Origin: Frankiales bacterium | GTDB taxonomy: Bacteria; Actinomycetota; Actinomycetes; Mycobacteriales; SCTD01 | Direction: 5' to 3' | DNA length: 37,383 bases | Assembly (NCBI GenBank): GCA_025465135.1 | Contig: JAODNA010000130.1 | Span: 1-37,383, forward strand | Shown here: positions 18,276 through 26,338 of the stretch, piece by piece | How the letters are laid out: the number at the start of each line of letters is the position of its first letter | Position numbering within the stretch: the stretch's first letter is position 1 | Program-made: the position numbers and the translations under genes | Notes under the pieces: generated by a model | Databases searched by the model: none | What the model was told of the DNA's origin: nothing | Seen by the model: the letters and a program-made list of their open reading frames with translations, nothing else

Positions 18276-18935
18276 TCACTCCCCGACGACGACCACCGCG
18301 AACCCGTCGTAGCCCTTGCGTCCCACCGTCTGGATCGCGGTGCCGCGCAACCGCGGGTCGTGCGCGACGATCTCGGCGAACGCGCGGATCCCCTGGGCAT
18401 CGGTATCGGCTGGGTCGTCATGGACGACGGCGCCCTGCCGCACGACGTTGTCGACGACGATCACGGTGCCCGGATGCGAGAGGCGCACGGCCTCGTTGAA
18501 GTACGCCGGCGTGCTCGGCTTGTCCGCGTCGATGAAGACCAGGTCGAAGGGCTCGGTCATCCCGGCCAGCGTCTCCACGGCCGGTCCGACCCGGACCTCG
18601 ACGGCACCGGAGACGCCGGCCTCCTCGAGGTTGGCCGTGGCCACCTCGGCGTGGTGGGGGTCGAGCTCCAGGGTGACGACCCGGCCGCCTTCCGGCAGTC
18701 CGCGCGCCAGCCAGATCGTGCTGTAGCCGCCGAGCGTCCCCACCTCCAGGACGGTCCGGGCGCCGGTCATCCGCACGAGCAGCTCGAGCAGGCGCCCCTG
18801 CGCGGCTGAGACCTGGATCGCCGGCAGACCGCCGGCGGTCGAGGCGGACAGCGCGCCGTCGAGCGCCGTGTCCTCCGGGACGAAGCGGGCCTCGACCCAC
18901 TCGTCGACGGCGTTCCAGAGCTCGGAGTCGGCCAT
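18276..18935 (-). CDS. Cation-dependent O-methyltransferase (Methyltransf_3 / catechol-COMT-like)
   Basis: SAM-dependent methyltransferase of 219 residues, the usual family size. ATG 18935 was chosen because the protein then begins MADSELWNAVDEWVEARFV, a normal first helix; the long upstream extension of the frame has no homologous look. The SAM-binding loop is VLEVGTLGGYST. The acidic residue after strand 2 is in LELDP. The metal and catalytic residues are in DLVFIDADKPS and VVDNVVRQG. Members methylate catechols, caffeoyl-CoA and other small phenols, so the substrate cannot be told. It is divergent from the secreted protein gene at 19005 and precedes the WS/DGAT gene. Confidence 0.92.
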   Translation of the reverse strand: MADSELWNAVDEWVEARFVPEDTALDGALSASTAGGLPAIQVSAAQGRLLELLVRMTGARTVLEVGTLGGYSTIWLARGLPEGGRVVTLELDPHHAEVATANLEEAGVSGAVEVRVGPAVETLAGMTEPFDLVFIDADKPSTPAYFNEAVRLSHPGTVIVVDNVVRQGAVVHDDPADTDAQGIRAFAEIVAHDPRLRGTAIQTVGRKGYDGFAVVVVGE

Positions 18936-19004
18936 GCCGGTGACGCTAACGGGTACACGTTCGGACCATCCAGAAGACCCCCCAAACCTGCCGAGACTCC
19001 TCGT

Positions 19005-19979
19005 ATGACGCTCGTCCGGATCGCCGCGCTCACCGGCGCGACAGCCCTCACGCTCACGCTCGCTGCCGTGCAGCCGGCCGTGGGTGCGACGCGGTCCATC
19101 CCGGGGACGGCCTGCCCCGCCTTTCCCGCCGACAGCGTCTGGCACGCCGACATCCGCTCCCTGCCCGTCAACGCCCGCAGCGCCCAGTGGATGTCGCACA
19201 TGTCGCCGACCCGCAGGCTCCATCCCGACTTCGGCCCGTCGTACGGCGCCCAGCCCGTGCCCTACGGCATCCCGGTGACGGTCGTCGCCGGCACCCACGC
19301 GAAGGTCGGCGTGCACTTCGACTACGCGAGCGAGAGCGACCGCGGGCCCTACCCACTGGGCTCCGACACGAAGATCGAAGGTGGCTCGACCGCTGACGGC
19401 GACCGGCACGCGGTCATCGTCGACAAGACCACCTGCCGGCTCTACGAGACCTTCGCGACCCGCAAGAGCGGCACGTCCTGGTACGCCGGATCCGGAGCGA
19501 CCTGGAACCTCAAGAGCGACGCGCTCCGACCCCGCGGCTGGACCTCCGCCGACGCCGCCGGACTGCCGATCCTGCCCGGCCTGCTCCGCTACGACGAGGT
19601 CGCCGCGGGCACCGTCGACCACGCGATCCGCTTCACCACCGACAAGACCGACCGCCGCTACCTGTGGCCCGCGCGGCACCAGGCCGGATCAGTGACCGAC
19701 CCGGCGTACCCGCCCATGGGTGCGCGGTTCCGGCTCAAGGCGGGCTACTCGCTCGCGGGGAAGCGCGCCGACACGCAGGCGGTGCTGCGGGCGATGAAGA
19801 CCTACGGCCTGATCCTGGCCGACAACGGGTCACCGTGGTTCTTCCAGGGGACGTCGGACACCCACTGGCCCAGTGCGCTGCTGGACCAGCTCAAGGCGAT
19901 CCCCGCCTCGGCGTTCGAAGCCGTCGACGAGTCGCGGCTCATGGTCAACGCCGACAGCGGACAGGCCCGCAAGCCCTAG
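19005..19979 (+). CDS. Secreted protein of unknown function
   Basis: 324 residues starting with a signal peptide (MTLVRIAALTG, hydrophobic core, probable cut after AVGA near 28), so it is exported. I recognise the type as one found in several soil bacteria without assigned function. Recurring features are SVWHADI near the start, LPILPGLLRYDEV, YLWPARH, MGARFRLKA and YGLILADNGSPWFFQGT. There is no membrane anchor and only two Cys in the mature part, in TACPAF and TTCRL. The Trp, Asp and His content resembles polysaccharide-binding or hydrolase folds, but no catalytic motif can be named. It has its own 69-bp upstream region shared with the divergent O-methyltransferase gene. Confidence 0.82.
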   Translation: MTLVRIAALTGATALTLTLAAVQPAVGATRSIPGTACPAFPADSVWHADIRSLPVNARSAQWMSHMSPTRRLHPDFGPSYGAQPVPYGIPVTVVAGTHAKVGVHFDYASESDRGPYPLGSDTKIEGGSTADGDRHAVIVDKTTCRLYETFATRKSGTSWYAGSGATWNLKSDALRPRGWTSADAAGLPILPGLLRYDEVAAGTVDHAIRFTTDKTDRRYLWPARHQAGSVTDPAYPPMGARFRLKAGYSLAGKRADTQAVLRAMKTYGLILADNGSPWFFQGTSDTHWPSALLDQLKAIPASAFEAVDESRLMVNADSGQARKP

Positions 19980-20063
19980 TCACGATCCAGGTTCTTGGCG
20001 CCCCGGCAGGTCCCGACCATCACCGCGAGCCCCGACTTCCCAAGGCCGAGAAGCCGATGCCCA

Positions 20064-20714
20064 CTACCGCAGGAACCACGCGGCGAGGTCCGCAGCCACA
20101 TGCGTCACCGCGGGCGCTGCGGCGGTGCCGCTGACGCGCCGGAGCTCGCCGAGCACGAGGCCGACGGCGAGGTCGAGCGGCACGACATGCCACCCGTAGA
20201 GCGGCACATGGAGCGCGGCGAAGGCCACCGCCGCGACGATGATCGCGGCCCGGTCATCCGCTGCGTCCCGCACCGCGTCGTACAGCGCGCCCCGCAGGAA
20301 CACCTCCTCCGCCGTCGCCACGATCACGATCACGAGCGCCCACGGGGCGAACCCGCTCCCACCGTGCAGGGGCACACCGAGCCGGAGCAATGCCACGGGG
20401 GCGCTGAGGAGAACCGCACCGGCCAGTCCGAGTACGACGGCGCGACCCGACACGGTGACGCGGGTGCGCGCGGCGGCGGCCATCGCCAACAGCAGCCCGG
20501 CGAAGAGCAGACCCGCCCCCGGCGAGCGAGCGGGCCCGGGCCCTCCGACCACCAGCCGTGCCACCACCGCGACCGCGAACCCTCCGCCCAGCAGTGCGAC
20601 CCGCGCCCGAGCCATCCGGTCCTCGCGTCCGACGAGGCGGAGCCCAGCGCGACCGGCGACGGGGACGTCAGCGGTGGGGGGCGTGACCGCGAGGGTCATG
20701 ACCGGGCTGGTCAC
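20064..20714 (-). CDS. CPBP family intramembrane metalloprotease (CAAX/Abi type)
   Basis: Polytopic membrane protein of 216 residues. The family motifs are present in order: EEVFLRG (EExxxR), FAALHVP (FxxxH) and a late His in VTHVAADL. These form the expected intramembrane glutamate/histidine site. Five or more hydrophobic segments separate them. Family members include CAAX prenyl-protease relatives and bacteriocin self-immunity proteins; the substrate here is unknown. It starts at GTG 20714, overlapping the stop of the upstream membrane protein gene as GTGA, so the two are one translational unit and may act on the same target. Confidence 0.88.
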   Translation of the reverse strand: MTSPVMTLAVTPPTADVPVAGRAGLRLVGREDRMARARVALLGGGFAVAVVARLVVGGPGPARSPGAGLLFAGLLLAMAAAARTRVTVSGRAVVLGLAGAVLLSAPVALLRLGVPLHGGSGFAPWALVIVIVATAEEVFLRGALYDAVRDAADDRAAIIVAAVAFAALHVPLYGWHVVPLDLAVGLVLGELRRVSGTAAAPAVTHVAADLAAWFLR

Positions 20715-21454
20715 GGCGCGGGAGGTGCGGGCTGGGCGGCGCGACGGGCGAGCAGGCGCACGCCGACCAGCACGAGGATCATGAGGAGCGCGGTCGCGCC
20801 GATGACCGCGTAGAGCGGTCCCCGGCCGCCCGATGAGCCCTTCGTCGACGCAGCCCCGCTCTTCACCAGGACGTACTCCCCCGCACCTGGGGCGTTGGCG
20901 TTGAAGATGTCGCGGCCGACCTGGCGGGTCTTCAGCTCCTGCCAGGGGGCGGTCGGACCGGGGCGGTACTCGAACACCGGCTGTGCGGTGGACACCGTCG
21001 CCGCCCGCATCGTGATCGCGGGTGGCTGCGCTGCGGCCACCACCGTGACGGGCCCGGCGGGGCTGATGACGGACAGCGCGTAGACGTTGGAATCGAGCGT
21101 GCCGGACGGCAGCGGGGGGCTCGGCGGGACCGGGCGGGCCGTCAGCGTCAGCGGCGCGGTGCCGGCAGCGGCGAAGGCGTGCGGCGGCGCGTAGACCGAG
21201 ACCTGAGGGCCCACCTCTGCGCTGTTGGCGATGAGCCCGCCCACGTTCGAGCCGGCCGCGACCTTCAGCTGCACCTGCGCGATCGTGGCCGGGGCGGCAC
21301 CGGCGCGCGCAGGAACGTAGCGGTAAGGCTCATCGGGGAAGCCGATGCCGTCGTACAGCGGCACCGGGTGGGGGGTCACGAGCCAGGCGAGGCCGAGAAG
21401 TCCGAGCAAGGCGAGCCAGCGGCGCGGCTCCAGAGATCGCGTCGAGTGCGGCAC
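20711..21454 (-). CDS. Membrane-anchored extracytoplasmic protein of unknown function
   Basis: 247 residues from GTG 21454. A hydrophobic segment at about 13-28 (WLALLGLLGLAWLVTP) and a second near the C-terminus (about 213-235, followed by RRAAQ) bracket a roughly 180-residue domain predicted to lie outside the cell. That domain begins PHPVPLYDGIGFPDEPYRYV and is rich in beta-forming residues, Pro and Val, without Cys. It resembles no domain I can name. It is translationally coupled to the downstream CPBP protease gene, and is divergent from the LVIVD gene. Confidence 0.75.
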   Translation of the reverse strand: MPHSTRSLEPRRWLALLGLLGLAWLVTPHPVPLYDGIGFPDEPYRYVPARAGAAPATIAQVQLKVAAGSNVGGLIANSAEVGPQVSVYAPPHAFAAAGTAPLTLTARPVPPSPPLPSGTLDSNVYALSVISPAGPVTVVAAAQPPAITMRAATVSTAQPVFEYRPGPTAPWQELKTRQVGRDIFNANAPGAGEYVLVKSGAASTKGSSGGRGPLYAVIGATALLMILVLVGVRLLARRAAQPAPPAP

Positions 21455-21552
21455 GCTGCACAGTCTGCTGCCCCGTGTCGCAGGCCGAGCAGGTGGCTTC
21501 TGCCCGGCACCCGCCGTACGTTGAGACAGGGGCGAAACGAGGGACGGCCGTC

Positions 21553-23166
21553 ATGCTGCGGGTGCACAAGGATCGTCGACCTGCCCGATTGGTCGTGGCA
21601 ACAGTGGCGGCGGCGCTTGCCGCCCTGACGTTCGCGGTCCCGAGCGGCTCGGCCGCGACCAAGGTCTACGACGGTCCGACGCCCGGCGTGCCCTGCGACA
21701 AGGGCTCGCTGCCGGAGAAGACGCAGGGACGAGCGCCCCTGGCCGACTACACGAGCGGCCGAGCCGCGAAGGGCTACACCTGCAACGCCCGCCAGGTCGG
21801 TCACTTCGGCACGACCGGGGGGTTTCGCGTCGCGCGCTACGTCGACAAGGCCGGGCACGAGTGCGGCTACTACGACACGACGCTGCTGTTCCCGAAGGAC
21901 ACCCTCGCGCAGGGCGTCGAGGGAAGCGGGACCTACGTCATGGACATGACCGACCCGTCGAAGCCGGTGCACACCGACACGCTGCGCACGCCGGCGTTCC
22001 AGTCGCCGCACGAGTCCGTGCGGGTCAACCAGAAGCGCGGCCTGATCGTCGCCGACATGGGCTACCCGACGTTCAACCCGGGGTTCGTCGACGTCTACGA
22101 CATCTCGGCCGACTGCCGGCACCCGGTCTTCCAGTCGAGCACCCCCCTCGGCGTACTCGGCCACGAGAGCGGCTTCTCCCCGGACGGCAACACCTTCTAC
22201 GTCGGGTCGCTCTACGGCCACACCCTCGACGCCGTCGACCTGACCAACCCCATGGTCCCGACCGTGCTGTGGGCCACGACCGACTACCAGCCCCACGGCA
22301 TGAGCGTCAGCGACGACGGCAACCGGCTCTACATGACCGAGTCCATCAACACGGGCACGACGGGCTACCGCGGGCTGACGATCCTCGACGTCAGCCAGGT
22401 GCAGAAGCGCGTGCTGAACCCCACCGTCCCGATCGTCAGCCGCCTCACGTGGCCACATGTCGGGACTCCGCAGAACGCCATGCCGTTCACCGAGAAGGGG
22501 CATCCCTACCTCGCGGAGATCGATGAGTACGGCAGCGGCGACAACGTCGGCGCCGCGCGCATCATCGACATCGCCGATGAGAAGAAGCCCTTCGTCGTCT
22601 CGCTGATGCGGCTGGCCGTCAACCAGGCTGCGGCGCAGGCCGGTGACGAGAAGAACGACCCCGGCGCAAGCGTGCAGTTCTCGGGCTACCGCGGTCACTA
22701 CTGCGAGATCCCGACCCGCGTCGACCCGAAGATCGTCGCGTGCACCTTCATCGTGTCGGGGCTGCGGGTGTTCAACATCGAGGACATCGCGCACCCGCAG
22801 GAGGTGGCCTACTTCAACGCTCCGCCGTCCTACACGCCTGTTGTCGCCCCCAACGGCACGCAGGTCGTCGACGGCAGCTTCGCCATGGCCGCGCCGGCCT
22901 TCGCACCGGAGCGCAACGAGATCTGGTACTCCGATGGCAACAACGGCTTCTTCGCGGTCCGGCTGACGGCCGCCGCGAAGCGGTCGAGCGGCGCGACAAC
23001 CGGCGGCGGTACGACGGCGACGAGGCCTCCGCCGAAGGCCGCACCCCCGCCCCAGCCGGCGCCGGCCGCTCTGCCCAGAACCGGCCTACCCCCGGCCCTG
23101 CCTGCGCTCGCGGTGCTCGTGCTCGCCGCCGCGGCCGCAGGCGTCCGCCGGCGGACGGTCCGCTAG
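21553..23166 (+). CDS. LVIVD-repeat beta-propeller protein with LPXTG-type cell-wall anchor
   Basis: 537 residues from ATG 21553, with GAGGGA upstream; the frame extends 26 codons farther left, but the signal peptide fits only the later start. A signal peptide covers about 1-34, with basic residues then a hydrophobic run to SGSAA. The body has blades of the LVIVD type, such as YVMDMTDPSKPVHTDTL, VDVYDISADCRHPVF, LDAVDLTNPMVPTVL, LTILDVSQVQ and LRVFNIEDIAHPQEVAYF. The end is a Pro/Thr linker, LPRTG at 507-511, a hydrophobic helix and RRRTVR, a sortase sorting signal, so the protein is probably covalently attached to peptidoglycan. No sortase gene is in the window. Ligand or enzyme activity is unknown. 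It overlaps the tail of the convergent small gene by 4 bp. Confidence 0.9.
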   Translation: MLRVHKDRRPARLVVATVAAALAALTFAVPSGSAATKVYDGPTPGVPCDKGSLPEKTQGRAPLADYTSGRAAKGYTCNARQVGHFGTTGGFRVARYVDKAGHECGYYDTTLLFPKDTLAQGVEGSGTYVMDMTDPSKPVHTDTLRTPAFQSPHESVRVNQKRGLIVADMGYPTFNPGFVDVYDISADCRHPVFQSSTPLGVLGHESGFSPDGNTFYVGSLYGHTLDAVDLTNPMVPTVLWATTDYQPHGMSVSDDGNRLYMTESINTGTTGYRGLTILDVSQVQKRVLNPTVPIVSRLTWPHVGTPQNAMPFTEKGHPYLAEIDEYGSGDNVGAARIIDIADEKKPFVVSLMRLAVNQAAAQAGDEKNDPGASVQFSGYRGHYCEIPTRVDPKIVACTFIVSGLRVFNIEDIAHPQEVAYFNAPPSYTPVVAPNGTQVVDGSFAMAAPAFAPERNEIWYSDGNNGFFAVRLTAAAKRSSGATTGGGTTATRPPPKAAPPPQPAPAALPRTGLPPALPALAVLVLAAAAAGVRRRTVR

Positions 23167-23414
23167 GACTCCGCCGACGCGTCGTGCCGACGCCGCAGCT
23201 CGTCGGCGAGCCGCTGAGACGCCTCGAAATCCTCCCGGGCCCGATCGATCCGCTCACTGGCCGTGTTGGCACCGGCCGCCGCCATGTCAGCTGCCAGCCC
23301 GAGGAGCACGGTCTCGGCGGCGCGCAGGCGTCGGCCCAGCTCGTCGAGAAGCTCGGCGCTGGTGCGAGCGAGCTCTGGCGGGCTCCCGTCTGGCACCTCG
23401 GGACCCGGGACCAC
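23163..23414 (-). CDS. Small coiled-coil protein of unknown function
   Basis: 83 residues from GTG 23414. After an acidic/Pro start, almost the whole chain is predicted helix with heptads of Leu and Ala (LARTSAELLDELGRRLRAAE, then SERIDRAREDFEASQRLADE). There is no signal or membrane segment, so it is probably cytosolic. The four-base tail overlap with the LVIVD gene and the actinobacterial third-position G+C pattern support a real gene. No clear ribosome site is visible, which lowers confidence in the exact start. No function can be assigned. Confidence 0.6.
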   Translation of the reverse strand: MVPGPEVPDGSPPELARTSAELLDELGRRLRAAETVLLGLAADMAAAGANTASERIDRAREDFEASQRLADELRRRHDASAES

Positions 23415-23491
23415 GTGATCATCGTGGTCGCGCTGCCAGGCGGCGTCACTGGTCTGTCCGGGCCCGCCCGCGAGGCTCCTTTCGGAGCTGT

Positions 23492-23516
23492 GGTCCTAAG
23501 ACCCCCCGGCCGTCGG
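23492..23516 (+). promoter_or_regulatory. Composite palindrome element, copy C
   Basis: GGTCCTAAGACC (23492-23503), four C bases, then GGCCGTCGG (23508-23516). It is nearly the same as copy B at 16215. It lies 160 bp upstream of the secreted repeat protein (plus strand) and 77 bp upstream of the small coiled-coil gene (minus strand). The 261-bp gap 23415-23675 also contains a short hairpin, GCTCC-TTTC-GGAGC, at 23475-23488 and copy D. No gene is seen there. Confidence 0.4.
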
Positions 23517-23580
23517 CTGTCGCAGCTGTCATCGGTCTGCCCGCCCTTGCCCCGGAACGTGCCCGGGCGCGTCGTGTGAC

Positions 23581-23603
23581 GGCCTAAGACCAACGCCGCC
23601 TAG
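23581..23603 (+). promoter_or_regulatory. Composite palindrome element, copy D
   Basis: GGCCTAAGACC (23581-23591), three bases (AAC), then GCCGCCTAG (23595-23603). This is a weaker relative of copies B and C, 89 bp after copy C and about 72 bp before the ATG at 23676. Being in tandem with copy C before one gene supports a regulatory role. Confidence 0.3.
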
Positions 23604-23675
23604 CGCCCGCGACCGACCGCGCCCGAGGGTGCTGGCACGCGGCCTACGGGGGTCGCCCGAAGAGAAGAGCACCAG

Positions 23676-24557
23676 ATGCCTCACCTCACGATGCGACGCA
23701 GGCTCGTCCTTGCCGCCTGTGCCATGGCTCTCTGCACGGCAGGCCTGGCAGCGCCTGCGCTCGCCAGCGGTGGCAGCTCCACCGGGGGTGGCGGCACGTC
23801 CACCGGTGGCGGGGGCGGTGGCGGCGGGACCGCAACCGACCCGACCACCCCGACCGGCACCGTCCCCGGCGGGACGCCGTGCGTGCAGGTCAACGGTCTT
23901 GCCGGCAGTGCCGATCAGGCGCTGACCACGGACCTCGTCGCGCTGAACGCCAGCTACACCGTGAGCCGGTGCGGCGGGAGCAACACCTCCTTCACGGTCT
24001 CCTTGACAGCGGACGATGCCGCCGGCAACCGCGTGCTCGCCACCACGGACACCTGGGTCCCGAACCGCAGCCTGCCCTTCGGCGCCTCCCACAGCACGGA
24101 CAGCGCCGCGTTCGGAGCGACCTACCGGCTCACCCTGACGGTCACGGTCCCTGAGACGGGGGCGGTCGCCGCGACCAGCAGCCGGAGCGTCGTCGCCCCC
24201 GCCGCTCGGATCCCCACCTGCGCGAGCGTCACCAACCTTGGCGGCACCGCGGGCTACTACCCCGGCATCACCACCCAGGGCGCCCTGTGGCTGAGCTACA
24301 CGGTGAAGAACTGCGGCGGGATGGACGGCTTCGACATCGACTTCGCCGTCATCAACGCCGACAACGGCGTGCTGGTCCGGGACTACCCGAGGTACGCGAC
24401 CCTCGCCGGCAACACGACGACCGGCGTCGGTCTGATCGACGTCGAGCCGGTCCCGACCAGTACCAACTACGTCGTCCGAGTCCAGCTCCGCCACCACTCC
24501 GACGGCTCGCTGCTCGACGAGCAGTCGATCGCGCTCCTCACGCCCGACGCGAAGTAG
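23676..24557 (+). CDS. Secreted protein with two Cys-paired Ig-like repeats
   Basis: 293 residues. A signal peptide at about 1-31 ends near ALAS. A low-complexity Gly/Ser/Thr linker (about 32-60) and a Thr/Pro stretch follow. Two related domains come next. The first opens CVQVNGLAG and has SYTVSRCGG about 35 residues later. The second opens CASVTNLGG and has SYTVKNCGG at the same spacing. The paired Cys suggests one disulfide per repeat in a beta-sandwich. There is no membrane or wall anchor, so it is probably released or loosely bound. Function is unknown; the build would suit binding or structure. Two copies of the composite element lie upstream and a strong hairpin follows the stop. Confidence 0.82.
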   Translation: MPHLTMRRRLVLAACAMALCTAGLAAPALASGGSSTGGGGTSTGGGGGGGGTATDPTTPTGTVPGGTPCVQVNGLAGSADQALTTDLVALNASYTVSRCGGSNTSFTVSLTADDAAGNRVLATTDTWVPNRSLPFGASHSTDSAAFGATYRLTLTVTVPETGAVAATSSRSVVAPAARIPTCASVTNLGGTAGYYPGITTQGALWLSYTVKNCGGMDGFDIDFAVINADNGVLVRDYPRYATLAGNTTTGVGLIDVEPVPTSTNYVVRVQLRHHSDGSLLDEQSIALLTPDAK

Positions 24558-24562
24558 CCGGC

Positions 24563-24598
24563 CCGATGGCTCGCACCGCTGGCGGTGCGGGCCATCGG
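24563..24598 (+). terminator. Strong intrinsic-terminator-like hairpin
   Basis: A 16-bp stem begins 6 bases after the stop of the secreted repeat protein: CCGATGGCTCGCACCG pairs with CGGTGCGGGCCATCGG with a single G-U pair, around the loop CTGG. There is no U-run, as usual in this group. It separates that gene from the kinase-like gene that starts at 24628. Confidence 0.75.
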
Positions 24599-24615
24599 CC
24601 GCGAGGCCGCGCCGA

Positions 24616-24621
24616 TAGGGT
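24616..24621 (+). promoter_or_regulatory. -10 hexamer for a probable leaderless transcript
   Basis: TAGGGT ends 6 bases before the ATG of the phosphotransferase gene. Transcription would start at or next to the ATG, and no ribosome site is present, so leaderless translation is likely. No good -35 is visible because the terminator stem occupies that region. Confidence 0.4.
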
Positions 24622-24627
24622 CGGCTC

Positions 24628-25680
24628 ATGACGACGACGGGCACCGGCGCCGACCCGGCGGTGGTCGGTCCCTACCTCGCAGATGTCCTCGGGGACGAGG
24701 CCTGGCGGACCCCGTCGGTGACCCTGATCGCCGGTGGGAAGTCCAACCTCACCTACCGGGTCTCGAGCTCGGTCGGCGATGTCATCCTGCGCCGGCCGCC
24801 GCTGGGTCACGTCCTGCCGACGGCGCACGACATGAACCGCGAGTACACCGCGATGGCCGCGCTCGAGACGACCGACGTACCCGTGCCGAAGATGCTGCAC
24901 CTCTGCCGGGAGAGCGACCTGCTCGGTCAGCCGTTCTACGTGATGGAGGCGGTGGACGGCTACGTCTGCCGCGACGCCCTGCCGCCCGGCTACGCCGACG
25001 AGCCCCCGCAGCGACGGGCCATCGGTGAGGGTCTGATCCGCGTGCTCGGCGACCTGCACAACGTCGACCCGCAGGCGGTCGGGCTTGGTGAGCTCGGCCG
25101 CCCCGTCGGCTACCTCGATCGGCAGGTCGCGCGGTGGACCAAGCAGTGGGAAGCGACCCGCATCGACGGCATGGAGAGCATCGACGCGCTGGCTGCCGAG
25201 CTGGCGGCCTCCGTGCCGGCGAGCCAGCGGGCAACGATCGTCCACGGCGACTACCGGCTCGACAACACGATGCTCGACCCGACGACACCGGGGCGGATCG
25301 CGGCTGTCCTCGACTGGGAGATGTGCACCCTCGGTGACCCGCTGGCCGACCTCGGCATCCTGCTCGTCTACTGGCAGCAGCCCGACGACGTGACCGAGCG
25401 CGATCTCGGTTTCGTCGTGCAGTCCGCCACCGTGCTCGAGGGCTTCCCCAACCGCACCGAGGTCGCTTCCCTCTACGCCGATCGCAGCGGTCTCGACCTC
25501 GGTGAGCTGCACTGGTACGTCGCGTTCGCCTTCTGGAAGCTCGCTGTCGTCTGCGCGGGGATCGTCGCGCGCGTGCGGTTCGGCGCCATGGTCGGCGAGG
25601 GCTTCGACGGCATCCAGGAGCGCATCCCGCCGTTGGTCGACCTGGGTCGGGCGACGCTCAGCGAGCGGCGGCTGCACTAG
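24628..25680 (+). CDS. Phosphotransferase family protein (APH/choline-kinase fold, ACAD10/11 N-terminal type)
   Basis: Small-molecule kinase of 350 residues with an aminoglycoside-phosphotransferase fold. Visible sites are the nucleotide-binding strand IAGGKSNLTYRV, the ATP-anchoring region VILRRPP, the catalytic loop HGDYRLDN (Asp and Asn of the HxDxxxxN motif) and the metal site VLDWEMCTLGDPLADLG. The last form, with DWE in place of DFG, is typical of the subgroup related to the kinase half of eukaryotic ACAD10/ACAD11. That subgroup acts on lipid or acyl-CoA-type substrates rather than antibiotics. Here there is no fused or adjacent acyl-CoA dehydrogenase gene. Its end overlaps the convergent DoxX-like gene by 23 bp. 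Confidence 0.9.
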   Translation: MTTTGTGADPAVVGPYLADVLGDEAWRTPSVTLIAGGKSNLTYRVSSSVGDVILRRPPLGHVLPTAHDMNREYTAMAALETTDVPVPKMLHLCRESDLLGQPFYVMEAVDGYVCRDALPPGYADEPPQRRAIGEGLIRVLGDLHNVDPQAVGLGELGRPVGYLDRQVARWTKQWEATRIDGMESIDALAAELAASVPASQRATIVHGDYRLDNTMLDPTTPGRIAAVLDWEMCTLGDPLADLGILLVYWQQPDDVTERDLGFVVQSATVLEGFPNRTEVASLYADRSGLDLGELHWYVAFAFWKLAVVCAGIVARVRFGAMVGEGFDGIQERIPPLVDLGRATLSERRLH

Positions 25681-26035
25681 CCCGGCGCACCTGGATCGCC
25701 CAGAGGAGCAACGGGATCTGCAGCGGCAGCCGTGCCAACCCGAGCACGCGGCCCACGCCGTGCGCGTCGACGGCCTGCTTGATGTTGGCGGGAAAGACCG
25801 CCACGAACAACACCGCCGTCGCGGCGGCCGTCGCACGCCGGGTCCGCGGCAGCGCGATGCCTGCCGCGCAGGCCCACTCGACGACACCACTGCCGTAGGT
25901 CCACCAGCGGGGCGGGCCGGGGACGTAGCTCGGGATGATCCCGTCGTACGGCTTGGGGAAGGCGAAGTGCAGGGCCCCGGTCACGGTCAGGAGCGAGGCG
26001 AGCAGGTACGGCGACGCATGGCGCAGACGGGGCAC
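25658..26035 (-). CDS. DoxX-like small integral membrane protein
   Basis: 125 residues from GTG 26035, with four hydrophobic segments: about 8-26, 45-63, 70-88 and 100-118. The pattern FAFPKPYDGIIPSYVPGP after helix 1 and VEWACAAGIALP in helix 2 matches DoxX-type proteins. These are linked in some bacteria to thiosulfate or redox stress functions, but most members are uncharacterised. It is divergent from the DUF1653 gene with 17 bp between starts, so the two genes share a very small promoter region. Confidence 0.78.
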   Translation of the reverse strand: MPRLRHASPYLLASLLTVTGALHFAFPKPYDGIIPSYVPGPPRWWTYGSGVVEWACAAGIALPRTRRATAAATAVLFVAVFPANIKQAVDAHGVGRVLGLARLPLQIPLLLWAIQVRRASAAAAR

Positions 26036-26052
26036 TGGTGCAGGCTAGGGCG

Positions 26053-26328
26053 ATGACCCCCGATGTGCCCGCCGGCGTCTACCGGCACTACAAGGCCGAG
26101 CGCTACTACCTCGTGCTCGGCCTGGGTCACGACGCCAACGACGGTGACCGCACCGTCGTCATCTACGTACCGCTCTACGTCGATGCGGCCGAGCCCGGAC
26201 CACGGCTCGCAGTCCGCACCGTCGAGGACTTCGTCGCGTGGGTCGACCCGTTGTCGCGCGCCACGGTCGAGGTGGGAACCCCCGGCGCCGTAAGGCGGTT
26301 CACCTATGTAGCCGACTCGCCCTCGTGA
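26053..26328 (+). CDS. DUF1653 family protein
   Basis: Small cytosolic protein of 91 residues from ATG 26053. The start gives the family-typical opening GVYRHYKAERYYLVLGLGHDA, followed by VIYVPLY and VRTVEDFVAWV. Function of the family is unknown; it has a beta-barrel-like composition. A GTG 5 codons upstream is possible. TAGGGC directly before the ATG could be a -10 for a leaderless transcript. The next gene begins 10 bp after its stop. Confidence 0.85.
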   Translation: MTPDVPAGVYRHYKAERYYLVLGLGHDANDGDRTVVIYVPLYVDAAEPGPRLAVRTVEDFVAWVDPLSRATVEVGTPGAVRRFTYVADSPS

Positions 26329-26338
26329 CTGGAGACAG

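Noticed and set aside
18936-19679. N-terminal extension of the O-methyltransferase
   Set aside because: Would overlap most of the secreted-protein gene on the other strand and exceeds the family size of about 220 residues.
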